From Glutamicibacter sp002979865 (GTDB taxonomy: Bacteria > Actinomycetota > Actinomycetes > Actinomycetales > Micrococcaceae), in the NCBI RefSeq assembly GCF_050030965.1, contig NZ_CP188297.1, positions 558,001-622,000 on the forward strand: a stretch of 64,000 nucleotides of DNA, given 5' to 3'. Shown in pieces: positions 42,174 to 51,632 of the stretch. Below the pieces are notes generated by a model, which saw nothing but the letters and a program-made list of their open reading frames with translations, ran no database searches and was not told the origin of the DNA. The position numbers and the translations under genes are program-made. The first letter of the stretch is position 1, and every line of letters begins with the position of its first letter.

Positions 42174-43309
42174 CGGATTCCCCTTTGCTTCTTATGCTGG
42201 CGGACGTTGTAGATGATGATCGGCAGTACCAGGATGAACAGGATGACGGCCAGGGCCGAGCTGTAGCCGGTGCGTGCCCCGAGCTGGAACTGGCGCACCA
42301 TTTCGAATGCCAGCACCGTTGTATCCGAGCGTCCGCCGGTCATCGAAGAGACGATGTCGAAGACCTTGAGCGAGGCAATGGAAATGGTGGTCAATACGAC
42401 GATGACCGTGGAGCGGATCCCCGGCAGAGTTACATTGGCGAAACGCTGCCATAGGCTGGCCCCGTCCAGGGAGGCTGCTTCGATTTGCTCTGCGGGCACG
42501 CCCTTGATGGCCGCGGACAGGATGACCATGGCGAATCCCGCCTGTGTCCAGATCAGGATCACCACCAGGAACAACGTGTTCCACGGTTCGAGCCCGAGCC
42601 AGTCGACCGGGGTGGCCCCGAATGCCGTGATGATCGCGTTGAGCACGCCTATTTGCTCGCCCTGGCGGATGTCGTAGAAGAACTTGAAGATGATCGATGC
42701 GCCAACGAAGGAAATCGCCATGGGCATGAACACCAGCAGCTTGAAGAACTTCTCGCCACGGCTCTTGTCGATGAATACCGCGTAGGCCAATCCGATAATA
42801 GTGGAGACCACGGGCGCCACCAGAACCCACACCAGGGTATTGAGCAGGGCGGTCAGGCCATCGGGGCTGGTGAACACCCAGCGAAAATTCCCCAGCCCGA
42901 CGAAGCCGGATCCGTCGTTGGCCATGAAGGCGCTGAGCGCGGTGCGGACCGTGGGGTAGATCAAGCCCATAGCGAGCAGCAGCATGGCCGGAGCCAGGAA
43001 ACCGGAGAGCTGCAGCAGCGAGCCGGCGCCGGATCGCGAGCGCCGGTCCAGGAAAAACAGCACCGCGCCGAGCACCGCGGCCAGCGCGGCCACCCACATC
43101 ACGGAGTTGTACAGGCCCAGGACCAGCAGGATCGCCACCGGGACCAAGACCGCGGCGGCAAAGCGCACGACGGCGAAAACCCGTCCGCCCTTGGTCGCTA
43201 TCTCGACAAAGGCGAGGATCGCTGCGATCAAGACCGCGAAGGCAACCAGGACGATCGGCACTTGGACTAGCGGCGGAACGCCAGCCAGCCACTGGAAGAA
43301 TTCAGACAT
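42170..43309 (-). CDS. Sugar ABC permease 1 (AglF/MalF-like)
   Basis: A 379-residue permease with about nine TM helices, longer than usual because about 90 N-terminal residues form three extra TM segments (PIVLVAFAVLIAAILAFV, FAAAVLVPVAILLVLGLY, VAALAAVLGAVLFFL). The EAA loop is EAASLDGASLWQRFANVTLP. Such an N-terminal extension is known in MalF- and AglF-type subunits. It is preceded by the binding-protein gene and a stem-loop. Confidence 0.93.
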   Translation of the reverse strand: MSEFFQWLAGVPPLVQVPIVLVAFAVLIAAILAFVEIATKGGRVFAVVRFAAAVLVPVAILLVLGLYNSVMWVAALAAVLGAVLFFLDRRSRSGAGSLLQLSGFLAPAMLLLAMGLIYPTVRTALSAFMANDGSGFVGLGNFRWVFTSPDGLTALLNTLVWVLVAPVVSTIIGLAYAVFIDKSRGEKFFKLLVFMPMAISFVGASIIFKFFYDIRQGEQIGVLNAIITAFGATPVDWLGLEPWNTLFLVVILIWTQAGFAMVILSAAIKGVPAEQIEAASLDGASLWQRFANVTLPGIRSTVIVVLTTISIASLKVFDIVSSMTGGRSDTTVLAFEMVRQFQLGARTGYSSALAVILFILVLPIIIYNVRQHKKQRGIR

Positions 43310-43330
43310 GCGCTCAGGCTCCTACAATCC

Positions 43331-43361
43331 CGCCAACGGCCGGGACTCCCGGCCGTTGGCG
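43331..43361 (-). terminator. Intercistronic stem-loop after the binding-protein gene
   Basis: A perfect 14-bp stem (43331-43344 with 43348-43361) and 3-nt loop, just after the binding-protein stop and before the permeases. It has no T run. Such structures often protect or partly terminate the message so that binding protein is made in excess over permeases. Confidence 0.75.
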
Positions 43362-43377
43362 ATGGACCAGATGGCGA

Positions 43378-44736
43378 CTAGGAGTCATAGCCGGACTGGA
43401 TATTTTCAAGCACTTCCTTGGTCGGCTTGCCATCGACCCAGTCCACCAGGCCCTTCCAGAAGGAGTCGGAGCCGACGCTCTTGGGCATCAGATCAGACCC
43501 GTCGAAGCGGAAGGTGGTGTTCGGATCCTGCAGCAATTCAACAGCGGAGCGCAGCAGATCGCTGCTGGCGTTCTTCGGATCAAGCCCGGAGTTCGCCGAG
43601 ATCACGCCGCCGAGTCCAACGCGGCTATTCGCCCAATCCGCGCTGGCCAGGTATTCCTGGACCTTGGCGGTATCCTCATCATTGGAGAAGGCGGCAACGA
43701 ATTCACCGCCGCCTACAACAGATACGGGGTCATCGGCTTTGGCTGGCGGGGCAACGAAAGCCCAGACATCCCCGTCAGGCGCCACGGTAGCTTTCTCGCC
43801 ATCGGCGTTCTTGGAATCCAGGACGTATCCTTCCAGGAAGGATGCCTGGTGGGTCAGCGGGCAGGTTCCCTTGGCCACGGCCGTGCCAACATCGCCGAAG
43901 GCGGTGGCGTTGATCGACTTCACGTCGCCATATCCGGCGTTGACTTGCTCTGGGTCCAGCAGGATCTTTCCAACGGATTCGAAGGCGCTGGTGATTTCTG
44001 GCGAAGTGAATTCCAGATCTCCCGAAACCCACTTGTCGTAGGCTTCGGTTCCGGACTGGCGCAGGACCGCGTCTTCAATCCAGTCGGTGCCCGGCCATCC
44101 CGATGCCTCGCCCGAAGCGAATCCGGCACACCAGGCCGGTTCATTGGTCTGCTTCGAGATTTCGGTGCCAAGGGTGGTCATTTCATCCCAGGTTTCCGGG
44201 ACGCTCAAGCCCCACTGCTCGAACTGCTTGGGCGAGTACCAGATGTAGCCTTTCACGCTGGCCATCAGCGGCACCCCGTACTGCACCCCATCGACCTTGC
44301 CGTAGTTCTGCCAGTCTTCGGACCAGTTGCTCTGCAGCTGGGACTGCACTGCCTCGGGAAGTTGCTGCACCTTGCCCTGGGCCACGGTGGCCTGCAGCAA
44401 GCCCGGTTGCGGGAAGACGGCCAGGTCCGGGGTGTCGCCGCCTTGGACCTTGATTCCGATTTGGGATTCGAAGTTCTTGTCGCCGGTGTAGCGGATCTTG
44501 ATGCCGTTCTCCTCGGACCACTTGGCCCAGGATTCTTCCAGCAGTTCCGCTTCAATGCCGGTGACCGGGCCGTAGATGTCGACGACGCCGTCGGCTTGGC
44601 CCACTTGGGCTTCGCCGCCGCCGGAGGCGTTGGGGTCATTGGGGTCTGCTCCGCCCGAGCAACCGGCCAGGAGCAGGCCGATTGCTGCCACCGAGATAAC
44701 CGGCGCGAACTTCAGCCCGCGTTTTGCTTTAGTCAT
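43378..44736 (-). CDS. Sugar-binding lipoprotein (AglE-like)
   Basis: Solute-binding protein of 452 residues. The signal peptide FAPVISVAAIGLLLAGC ends in a lipobox, followed by a Gly/Asp/Asn-rich linker. The mature domain resembles alpha-glucoside binding proteins of the AglE type, with YTGDKNFESQIGIKVQGG, AVFPQPGLLQA and WPGTDWIEDAVLR. The ATG at 44736 places the signal peptide correctly. Substrate choice is inferred from family likeness. No ATPase or glycosidase gene is nearby, so a shared MsiK-like ATPase must serve. Confidence 0.9.
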   Translation of the reverse strand: MTKAKRGLKFAPVISVAAIGLLLAGCSGGADPNDPNASGGGEAQVGQADGVVDIYGPVTGIEAELLEESWAKWSEENGIKIRYTGDKNFESQIGIKVQGGDTPDLAVFPQPGLLQATVAQGKVQQLPEAVQSQLQSNWSEDWQNYGKVDGVQYGVPLMASVKGYIWYSPKQFEQWGLSVPETWDEMTTLGTEISKQTNEPAWCAGFASGEASGWPGTDWIEDAVLRQSGTEAYDKWVSGDLEFTSPEITSAFESVGKILLDPEQVNAGYGDVKSINATAFGDVGTAVAKGTCPLTHQASFLEGYVLDSKNADGEKATVAPDGDVWAFVAPPAKADDPVSVVGGGEFVAAFSNDEDTAKVQEYLASADWANSRVGLGGVISANSGLDPKNASSDLLRSAVELLQDPNTTFRFDGSDLMPKSVGSDSFWKGLVDWVDGKPTKEVLENIQSGYDS

Positions 44737-44799
44737 GATGCCCTCCACGTTGGGTAATGCCCTGCCGGATGAGGCGGCCTGGCACGAGTGATCCCCTCA

Positions 44800-44829
44800 A
44801 TAGTGACGCAGGTCATCGACGCGCGTCAA
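44800..44829 (-). promoter_or_regulatory. Promoter and LacI-type operator of the sugar operon
   Basis: On the minus strand TTGACG (44829-44824), an 18-nt spacer and CACTAT (44805-44800) form a promoter. Between and over them lie the palindrome GACGCGCGTC (44818-44827) and TGAC-GCAG-GTCA (44804-44815), fitting sites for the LacI-type protein encoded next to it. Confidence 0.6.
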
Positions 44830-44870
44830 CAGTTATGGGAGAACACCCTGGAGAAATTGGCGCGGGCAGA

Positions 44871-45887
44871 TCAATGCGGTGCCGGACCCGAGCTGTCCCG
44901 GACCACCATCAGCGGCGCGACCAGTTGCTGCACCGCCGGTTGGGAACGTCCCTCGATCTGCTGCACCAGGGCGTCCACCGCGGCATGGGAAATGGCCTCC
45001 CCCGGCGGAGCTACCGTGGTCAGCGCCGGGGCAACCATCTCGGCCGAGCGGTCGCCGACCCCCAGTGCGATCACCGAGAGGTCATCGGGAATCCGCAACG
45101 CAGCCATGCCAGCGGCGTTGACAAATCCCGCGGTGGAGAACTCCTTGAGCGCCAGCACCGCAGTGGGTCGCGGGCGCAGTTCCAGGTAGGCCGCCAGCGC
45201 CGCGCGGCCGCCGCGGGCGTTATTTTCCACCGGCACTTCCTGCATCGCCATGCCCCGATCGCGCACGGCATCGCAGATGGCCCGGGCCGTGCGTATGGCC
45301 GGGCCGTTGCCGGCTTCCTGGTCTTCCACCGATACGTTGATGTACATGATGGATTGGTGGCCGAGGCTCGCCAAATAGTCCACCGCGATGCGCCCGGCCT
45401 GGGCAAAATCATTATCGACATAGGACAGGTCCGCGCTGTCATCGGGACGGCCAATGGAGGCAAAGGCAATGCCCGCGCGCCGCAGGACATCAAAGCGCGG
45501 GTCATTGATGGACACTTCCATCAAGAGCACCCCGGCCACCAGCTTCTGCCCGACCAGGCTTTCCAATCCCATGGCATCGGTCATCGGATTGGACCACAAC
45601 AGCATGTGGTAGCCCAGCGCGCGGGCACGCTCCATGGCGGCGGTGACGTACTCGAACTCGGTGGAAGAATAGCCGTCCAAGCTGGTGGGAAAGTGCAGGG
45701 CAAGGATGCCCCGGCGCGATCCGGCCAGGCCCTGGGCAAAGGCATCCGGGGTGTAGTTCAACTCCCGCATGGCCGCCAGGACCCTGGCCTTGGTCGCCTC
45801 GGAAATGGTGCGCCGGCCGCTGATCACGTAGGACACGGTACTAGGAGATACGCCGGCCAAGCGCGCCACGTCGTTCCTGGTAGCCAT
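44871..45887 (-). CDS. LacI-family transcriptional repressor
   Basis: A 338-residue regulator. The HTH and hinge read TRNDVARLAGVSPSTVSYVISG then ATKARVLAAMRELNYTPDAFAQGL, followed by a periplasmic-binding-protein-like sensor domain. It lies directly upstream of the sugar ABC operon on the same strand and probably represses it until a sugar binds. It begins 70 nt after the kbl stop, so some read-through from the threonine operon is possible. Confidence 0.95.
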   Translation of the reverse strand: MATRNDVARLAGVSPSTVSYVISGRRTISEATKARVLAAMRELNYTPDAFAQGLAGSRRGILALHFPTSLDGYSSTEFEYVTAAMERARALGYHMLLWSNPMTDAMGLESLVGQKLVAGVLLMEVSINDPRFDVLRRAGIAFASIGRPDDSADLSYVDNDFAQAGRIAVDYLASLGHQSIMYINVSVEDQEAGNGPAIRTARAICDAVRDRGMAMQEVPVENNARGGRAALAAYLELRPRPTAVLALKEFSTAGFVNAAGMAALRIPDDLSVIALGVGDRSAEMVAPALTTVAPPGEAISHAAVDALVQQIEGRSQPAVQQLVAPLMVVRDSSGPAPH

Positions 45888-45957
45888 GGGCCCACCGCCT
45901 TTGGTTATTCCAACTCGTCATCCCTATTGAAACACGGCGGCGGGCAATCCCCCTGGG

Positions 45958-47157
45958 TCAGCGGCTGGCGACGAATGCCTGCACGCAGGCCTCGATATCC
46001 TCAGCCGAATGCGCGGCAGAAAGCTGGACGCGGATGCGCGCGGCCCCCTTGGGCACTACCGGGAAGCTGAAGGCCGTCACGAAGACGCCTTGCTCCAGCA
46101 TCTTGCCTGCGACCTCTGCGGCCTTGACCGCGTCGCCGAACATCACCGGAATGATGGCGTGCTCGCCGTCGAGCAATTCGAAGCCCTCTTCGGTCATGCG
46201 GCGGCGGAAGTGCGCAGCGTTCTCGAAGAGCTTCTCGCGCAGGTCCCCGGAGTCCACCACCAGGTCCAGCGCCTTCAACGTGGCAGCCACGATCGATGGA
46301 GCCAGCGAGTTGGAGAACAGGTACGGGCGGGCCTTCTGGCGCAGGATCGCGACAATCTCGCCGCGGCCGGACACGTAGCCGCCCGAGGCGCCGCCCAATG
46401 CCTTGCCGAAGGTGCCGGTGTAGATGTCCACGCGGTCCGAGACTCCTGCATGCTCCGGGGTGCCGGCCCCGGTGGCGCCCATGAAGCCCACGGCGTGGGA
46501 GTCATCGACCATGACCAGCGCGTTGTACTTGTCAGCCAGATCGCAGATGGCCTCCAAGGGAGCCAGGTAGCCGTCCATGGAGAAGACGCCATCGGTGACG
46601 ATGATGGTGCGGCGGGCGCCCGCCCCGCCGTTGAGCTGCGCGGCGGCTTGCAGCTGGGTTTCCAGGTCGGCCATGTCCTGGTTGGCGTAGCGGAAGCGCG
46701 CGGCCTTGGACAAGCGGATGCCATCGATGATCGAGGCGTGGTTCAGCGCATCGGAGATGATGGCGTCTTCCTTGCCGAACAGCGATTCGAACACGCCGCC
46801 GTTGGCATCGAAGCAGCTGGAGAACAAGATGGTGTCCTCGGTGCCCAGGAATTTAGAGAGCTTGGCTTCCAGTGCCAGGTGCAGGTCCTGGGTGCCGCAG
46901 ATGAAGCGGACCGAGGCCATGCCGAAGCCGCGCTCATCCATGGCGGTCTTGGCCGCGTCGATGATCTGCTGGTTATCGGCCAAGCCCAGGTAGTTGTTGG
47001 CGCAGAAATTCAGCACCTTCCGTGCATCGTCTCCCAGCGAGCCGGCCATGATGGAGGCGGACTGGGCCGAGTCGATGTGGCGTTCTGCCTTGAACAGGCC
47101 GGAGGACTTCAGCTCGTCCAATTCGGCGGCAAGCTGGTCTTTGAGATCCGTGTACAT
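45958..47157 (-). CDS. kbl: Glycine C-acetyltransferase (2-amino-3-ketobutyrate CoA ligase)
   Basis: PLP enzyme that splits 2-amino-3-ketobutyrate with CoA into glycine and acetyl-CoA. The 399 residues show FCANNYLGLADNQQI, GMASVRFICGTQDLH, DALNHASIIDGIR, VMVDDSHAVGFMGATG, and the PLP lysine in TGTFGKALGGASGGY (about 240-254). It starts 31 nt after tdh and forms the standard tdh-kbl pair for threonine breakdown. Confidence 0.97.
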   Translation of the reverse strand: MYTDLKDQLAAELDELKSSGLFKAERHIDSAQSASIMAGSLGDDARKVLNFCANNYLGLADNQQIIDAAKTAMDERGFGMASVRFICGTQDLHLALEAKLSKFLGTEDTILFSSCFDANGGVFESLFGKEDAIISDALNHASIIDGIRLSKAARFRYANQDMADLETQLQAAAQLNGGAGARRTIIVTDGVFSMDGYLAPLEAICDLADKYNALVMVDDSHAVGFMGATGAGTPEHAGVSDRVDIYTGTFGKALGGASGGYVSGRGEIVAILRQKARPYLFSNSLAPSIVAATLKALDLVVDSGDLREKLFENAAHFRRRMTEEGFELLDGEHAIIPVMFGDAVKAAEVAGKMLEQGVFVTAFSFPVVPKGAARIRVQLSAAHSAEDIEACVQAFVASR

Positions 47158-47188
47158 TGCAAATGCTCCTTGTTGATGCGGGAAATTC

Positions 47189-48241
47189 TTAGCCTGAGAA
47201 AACGGTCCAGTCGAGCACGACCTTGCCGCCGTGCCCGCTGCGAGCAGCTTCGAAGCCCTGCTGCCATTCGGTGGCCGGCAGGAAGTCGGTAACCACCGAG
47301 GCGATGCGCTCGCGCATCACCTCCGAGGAGGTGAGCATGGCGCTCATGGCGTACCAGGTCTCGAACATTTCGCGGCCGTAGATGCCGCGCAGGGTCAGCA
47401 TGTGGGTGACAACCTTGCCCCAGTTGATGTCGATCGAGGTGCTGGGCAGGCCGAGCATGGCGATCTTGCCGCCATGGTTCATGTTCTCGATCATTTCCGG
47501 CAGGGCGGTCTTGTGCCCGGACATTTCCATGCCGTAGTCGAAGCCTTCGACCATGCCCAGCTTCTGCTGCGCTTCCTTGATGCGGGTGGTCGCGACATTC
47601 ACGGCCAGGTCGATGCCCATGGACTGGGCCAATTCCAGGCGCTGCTCGGAGACATCGGTGATGGCGATGTTGCGGGCACCTACATGGCGGGCCACTGCCG
47701 CGGCCATCAGGCCGATGGGTCCGGCGCCGGTGATCAGCACGTCCTCGCCCACCATCGGGAACTGCAGTGCGGTGTGCACGGCATTGCCGAATGGGTCGAA
47801 GATGGCGCCGAGCAGCGGGGTGATGCGCTCATCGCGGTGGATGTAGACGTTGCTTTCGGGGATCACCACGTATTCGGCGAATGCGCCGTCGCGCTGCACG
47901 CCTACCGAATCGACGTTGATGCACATCTGCTTGCGGCCCGCGCGGCAGTTGCGGCACAGGCCGCACACTACGTGGCCTTCACCCGAGACGCGGTCGCCGA
48001 TCTTGACCCCGTGCACGAAGTCGCCGATTTCCACGACCTCGCCGTAGAACTCGTGGCCCGGAACCAGCGGCGTGTTGATCATGGTTTTGGCTGCATCGTC
48101 GTAGGCTTCGATGTGCAGATCGGTGCCGCAGATTCCGGCGGTCATGACACGGATCTTGACCTCGTGGGCACCGGTCTCTGGTTCTGGGCGATCAACGAGT
48201 TCCAGCCCTGCGTGCGGGCCGGACTTGTACAGTGCTTTCAT
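47189..48241 (-). CDS. tdh: L-threonine 3-dehydrogenase
   Basis: Zinc- and NAD-dependent alcohol-dehydrogenase-type enzyme oxidising threonine to 2-amino-3-ketobutyrate. The 350 residues hold the catalytic zinc site (GICGTDLHIEAYD and GHEFYGEVVEIG), the structural zinc Cys cluster CGLCRNCRAGRKQMC, and the NAD motif GAGPIGLMAAAVARHVGA. The ATG at 48241 follows AAAGGAAC; the upstream in-frame ATG lacks a Shine-Dalgarno. Confidence 0.97.
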   Translation of the reverse strand: MKALYKSGPHAGLELVDRPEPETGAHEVKIRVMTAGICGTDLHIEAYDDAAKTMINTPLVPGHEFYGEVVEIGDFVHGVKIGDRVSGEGHVVCGLCRNCRAGRKQMCINVDSVGVQRDGAFAEYVVIPESNVYIHRDERITPLLGAIFDPFGNAVHTALQFPMVGEDVLITGAGPIGLMAAAVARHVGARNIAITDVSEQRLELAQSMGIDLAVNVATTRIKEAQQKLGMVEGFDYGMEMSGHKTALPEMIENMNHGGKIAMLGLPSTSIDINWGKVVTHMLTLRGIYGREMFETWYAMSAMLTSSEVMRERIASVVTDFLPATEWQQGFEAARSGHGGKVVLDWTVFSG

Positions 48242-48363
48242 GCGGGTTCCTTTGGATTGGGCACCTGGGTGCGCGCAACACAGACATGGGGTCGATTCAA
48301 GTGTCGCACCCGACAGCACGGGACAACACCTTAGAAGATCACTTATTTACTGATCCAACGATT

Positions 48364-48369
48364 TAGTAT
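48364..48369 (+). promoter_or_regulatory. -10 box TAGTAT of the LysR gene, leaderless
   Basis: TAGTAT ends 7 nt before the ATG at 48377 and no Shine-Dalgarno is present. Two similar A/T stretches, TTATTTACT (48343-48351) and GTATTTACT (48366-48374), lie in the divergent tdh/LysR region and may be LysR binding half-sites. Confidence 0.55.
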
Positions 48370-48376
48370 TTACTTC

Positions 48377-49282
48377 ATGGAATTACATCAGTTGAGGATT
48401 CTGCGTGAACTCGCGGATTTGGGCAGCGTCAACGCCGTGGCGAGGGCCCTTTTTGTCTCACCCTCAGCGGTCTCGCAGCATTTAGCGCAGCTGCAGCGCA
48501 ACTTCCCTGCGCCCCTGACCCAGAAGGACGGACGCAGGCTGGTCCTGACAACAGAGGGAAAACTGCTGGCCTCCGCCGCAGCGTCAGTCGCTTCGACCCT
48601 GGCCGAGGTGTCAGCGAGGATCCGCACCCAGGAGCAAGAGCGGGACACCCCCATTCGCATCGCGGGATTCCATTCCATTGGGCAGACCATTTTCGCCCCG
48701 TTGCTAACCTACCCGGAAGGCCAACTGCCCCCGCTGCGCTTTTCCGACGAAGATGTCTCGCAGCAGGATTTTCCGGCGCTGACCTCGACGTACGATTTGG
48801 TGTTGGCACACCGGATGCCGCACACGGCCCCCTGGCCCGAAGACCGGATCAGCGTTATACCTCTGGCTTTCGAACCGCTGGACGTGGCGATCCACCGAGA
48901 TCATCCACTGGCCAAATTCGGAGAGCTCTCCCCCGAGCAGGTGATTGACGAGCCCTGGGTCGTTTCCCGCTCAGGATTCTCACCGGCTGACGTTCTGGAA
49001 ACCATCGCCGCGCTGGCCGGTAAAGCCCCGCGGATCGAGCACCGGGTCAACGATTACGCCACCGCCGGCGCCTTGGTTGAAGCCAGTGGTTGCCTGGGAA
49101 TCCTCCCACGTTTCACAGCACGAAAGACTTTGGATGAAACGGTGACTTTACGACCAATCAAGGGATTGAAATCAGGGAGACAAATCGACCTTTTATTGAG
49201 AGCCGAGCACCTGCATCGAATTACTATCAATGATGTCATCGAGGCGATCAGGAGCACCGTGAAACGCTTGGTCATCAACTGA
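48377..49282 (+). CDS. LysR-family transcriptional regulator
   Basis: A 301-residue regulator. The winged HTH is LGSVNAVARALFVSPSAVSQHLAQLQ (residues about 16-41), and the substrate-binding domain runs from about 95 (RIAGFHSIGQTIFAPLL). It is divergent from tdh-kbl with 135 bp between them, the usual arrangement for a LysR regulator and its target, so threonine catabolism control is likely but inferred. Confidence 0.92.
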   Translation: MELHQLRILRELADLGSVNAVARALFVSPSAVSQHLAQLQRNFPAPLTQKDGRRLVLTTEGKLLASAAASVASTLAEVSARIRTQEQERDTPIRIAGFHSIGQTIFAPLLTYPEGQLPPLRFSDEDVSQQDFPALTSTYDLVLAHRMPHTAPWPEDRISVIPLAFEPLDVAIHRDHPLAKFGELSPEQVIDEPWVVSRSGFSPADVLETIAALAGKAPRIEHRVNDYATAGALVEASGCLGILPRFTARKTLDETVTLRPIKGLKSGRQIDLLLRAEHLHRITINDVIEAIRSTVKRLVIN

Positions 49283-49417
49283 TTCAGCACCTCGGGCAAC
49301 AAGCGGTTTCAACCGTTCCGAATACGCGGCTACCAAGCTCCCTTGATCGAGCAACACGCGCTCTCCAACTGCTGCACCTTGAACAGCTAAGCCCTCGCTC
49401 AGCATGCCTTGCATCAA
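49274..49417 (-). pseudogene. Possible LysR C-terminal remnant
   Basis: The minus-strand frame encodes LSEGLAVQGAAVGERVLL followed by DQGSLVAAYSERLKPLVARG. This recalls the G-x-G-V-A-L-G...L-x-x-G-L-V-x-x-x LVxPF end of LysR sensor domains. No N-terminal part or start region is present. It overlaps the end of the intact LysR gene by a few bases on the opposite strand. The match is a judgement from pattern only. Confidence 0.35.
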
Positions 49418-49659
49418 TTTTGTTCTAGACCGTGCGGCTGACGGTCTCCGGCTCCGTACCGACGGCCACCCTACCGACTCGCCGGACCCACATTAACTGC
49501 GATTTAGAAATTCGGCGTCGCTGGGAAGCTCATTCTCGCGGGATGTCCCCTAGCGGGCTCCCCTCAGGCTATGCGGTTCGCACTCCACTAGGTGCAATTA
49601 TTAGCCTGTAAGTTGTAAACATTTGTTGGGATAACGGAAGTCACAGTAGGCTCAGTCCC
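49418..49659. other. Intergenic region, no gene seen
   Basis: No supported gene or RNA. A promoter for the MFS gene is expected in the A/T-rich stretch at about 49595-49635. Lower GC begins here. Confidence 0.4.
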
Positions 49660-50862
49660 ATGTCGATGGGGAGAAATTACCGAAAGTTGTGGGCTGGCAA
49701 CGCGGCCTCGAACTTCGGTGACGGCATTAGCTTTGTGGCAATACCCCTCCTCGCAACGACACTAACCAACGATCCCATGGCCGTTGCGGGCCTGACAGCG
49801 GTGTATTCCGCTGCCAGACTTGTTGCCGTTCTTCCTATCGGAGTATTCGTTGACCGCCTGGATCGCAGAACTCTACTATGGGTTGCCAATCTGATCAGAA
49901 GTCTTCTGCTGGCCGCTTTGGCCTTGCTGATCGCTAGCGGGTCCGGATCGGTTATGGCTCTCTACGTCGTTTATACCCTGATCGGTCTGTTGGAAACCGC
50001 AGCAGATAACTCAGCACTATCCATCCTTCCTTCTCTAGTGGGAAGCAAGGACCTGGACAAGGCCAACAGCCAGATTTCTGCTACTCAGCTGATCGCAGAC
50101 GAATTCGTAGGGCCTCCTTTGGGTGGATTGCTGTTCGCAACAGCCATGGCGCTTCCCATAGCTGTCATGGGGAGCGCATACGCAGCCGCCGGCCTGTTTT
50201 TCCTGGCGATGAAAGGAAACTTCCAGGCCGCCAGGTCCCGGGGTCCGGCGACTTCTCTGCGCCGCGAGGTAGTAGTTGGAGCAAGTTGGCTGGCAAGACA
50301 TCGACTGCTTCGTACTTTGGCTGTAGTCAGTGGGCTGGCCAGTATCGCCTACATGATGCCGTTTTCAATCCTCGTACTTTTCGCTACGGAAACCTTGGGA
50401 TTGAATTCTGCTGAATATGGGGTCCTCCTTGCAGCCTCAGCCGTTGGTGGTCTGCTCGGTTCAATGATCGTAGCGCCTTTGAGGCGCAAGATCGGTTACG
50501 CTGCCCTCACGACAGGAAGCCTAGTCCTAGGCTCTGTAAGCTTGTTGGCGACATTCTTGACTGATAGCCCATTTGTAGCCGGCCTGGCATTGGCTCTCTA
50601 CATTCTGCACGCAGTGCTTTTCAACGTCTCGGTGAGTTCAGTTCGACAACGACTGGTTCCGGATGCTCTGCGCGGCAGGGTTAACTCGGTATTAAAGCTA
50701 TTTGGCCTTGCTGGACTTGCTATCGGCGCCGGTCTTGGAGGCATGTTTGCAACTGTTTTTGGTCTTGCTGTTCCTTTCCTAGCAGGTTCATTGCTTTTCA
50801 TCGTTTGCGCATTACTCTCATTGCAGAGCTTCCGTGGCTTGAGCCATTCACCCGCATCTTGA
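49660..50862 (+). CDS. MFS transporter, drug-exporter-like
   Basis: A 400-residue protein with 12 TM helices. Near the N-terminus it has LWAGNAASNFGDGISFVAIPLLATTLTNDP, characteristic of the MFS_3/ENTS-like exporter branch, and the loop-2/3 motif GVFVDRLDRRTLLWVANLIRS. GC content and codon use are clearly lower than in core neighbours, suggesting recent acquisition. The substrate is unknown. Confidence 0.88.
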   Translation: MSMGRNYRKLWAGNAASNFGDGISFVAIPLLATTLTNDPMAVAGLTAVYSAARLVAVLPIGVFVDRLDRRTLLWVANLIRSLLLAALALLIASGSGSVMALYVVYTLIGLLETAADNSALSILPSLVGSKDLDKANSQISATQLIADEFVGPPLGGLLFATAMALPIAVMGSAYAAAGLFFLAMKGNFQAARSRGPATSLRREVVVGASWLARHRLLRTLAVVSGLASIAYMMPFSILVLFATETLGLNSAEYGVLLAASAVGGLLGSMIVAPLRRKIGYAALTTGSLVLGSVSLLATFLTDSPFVAGLALALYILHAVLFNVSVSSVRQRLVPDALRGRVNSVLKLFGLAGLAIGAGLGGMFATVFGLAVPFLAGSLLFIVCALLSLQSFRGLSHSPAS

Positions 50863-51044
50863 CGCTGCTTGTTAGGCCGTTGACCACGTTGGAGGTTCGC
50901 GATCGCTTACAGTTCTCCGTCCCGCAGAGGGTTCCTCGAACAGTTCATCACCGCAATACAGCGAAAGTTTGCCGACTTACAGATTTAGGACTGCTCAATG
51001 TTTTTGATAGGTTGACCAAGACCACGGCTATTGAAAGGTTCCCG

Positions 51045-51521
51045 ATGCCGCACCCGCCATCTATTGACCTGCGTCCATTCCACGAGGCAGACACGGAATT
51101 CTTCGCCGACATGGCGTCGGATGAAAGGGTGACTCGTTTCATCGGAGACGGGCAGCCGTGGGATCAACAAACCATCCAAACCCGCGTTCGGGCGGCACTT
51201 CAGCAAGACCCGCTCGACACAGTCGGGGCCTCCCGCTGGTTCTTGGCCACTGAGACAACTGAACCTGTAGGCATCGTCGTTTCCACACGCAAGGAAACCG
51301 GCATAGAGGTCGGGTACTGGGTATCACCAGAGCACTGGGGCCGGGGCATTGCAGGAGCTATGCTCGATAGCGCACTAACCACGATTCCCGAGGTCTACGC
51401 AACCAAGACCCTCATCGCCCGCGTCGATCCTGCCAATGCCGCCTCCGCCAGGCTGCTCACCAGGCGCGGATTCCAACTGGAAACTCACCACGAAGGACTC
51501 GACCTATACACTCTGGACTAG
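51045..51521 (+). CDS. GNAT acetyltransferase (RimJ/RimL-like)
   Basis: A 158-residue protein. It starts IDLRPFHEADTEFFADMASDERVTRFIG, the RimJ/RimL pattern, and has VGYWVSPEHWGRGIAGAML with the acetyl-CoA loop and VDPANAASARLLTRRGF. The ATG at 51045 follows GAAAGG; the longer upstream frame overlaps the MFS gene and is not credible. Confidence 0.88.
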   Translation: MPHPPSIDLRPFHEADTEFFADMASDERVTRFIGDGQPWDQQTIQTRVRAALQQDPLDTVGASRWFLATETTEPVGIVVSTRKETGIEVGYWVSPEHWGRGIAGAMLDSALTTIPEVYATKTLIARVDPANAASARLLTRRGFQLETHHEGLDLYTLD

Positions 51522-51632
51522 AACCTGGCACAAGCTAGCCATCGGCACCTGACGCGGATCAGCCAGATCAGTGCCACCGGCACCAATTAACCGGCCCCCC
51601 TCACCCAAACTGAGAATAGTAGGAGCATCACC

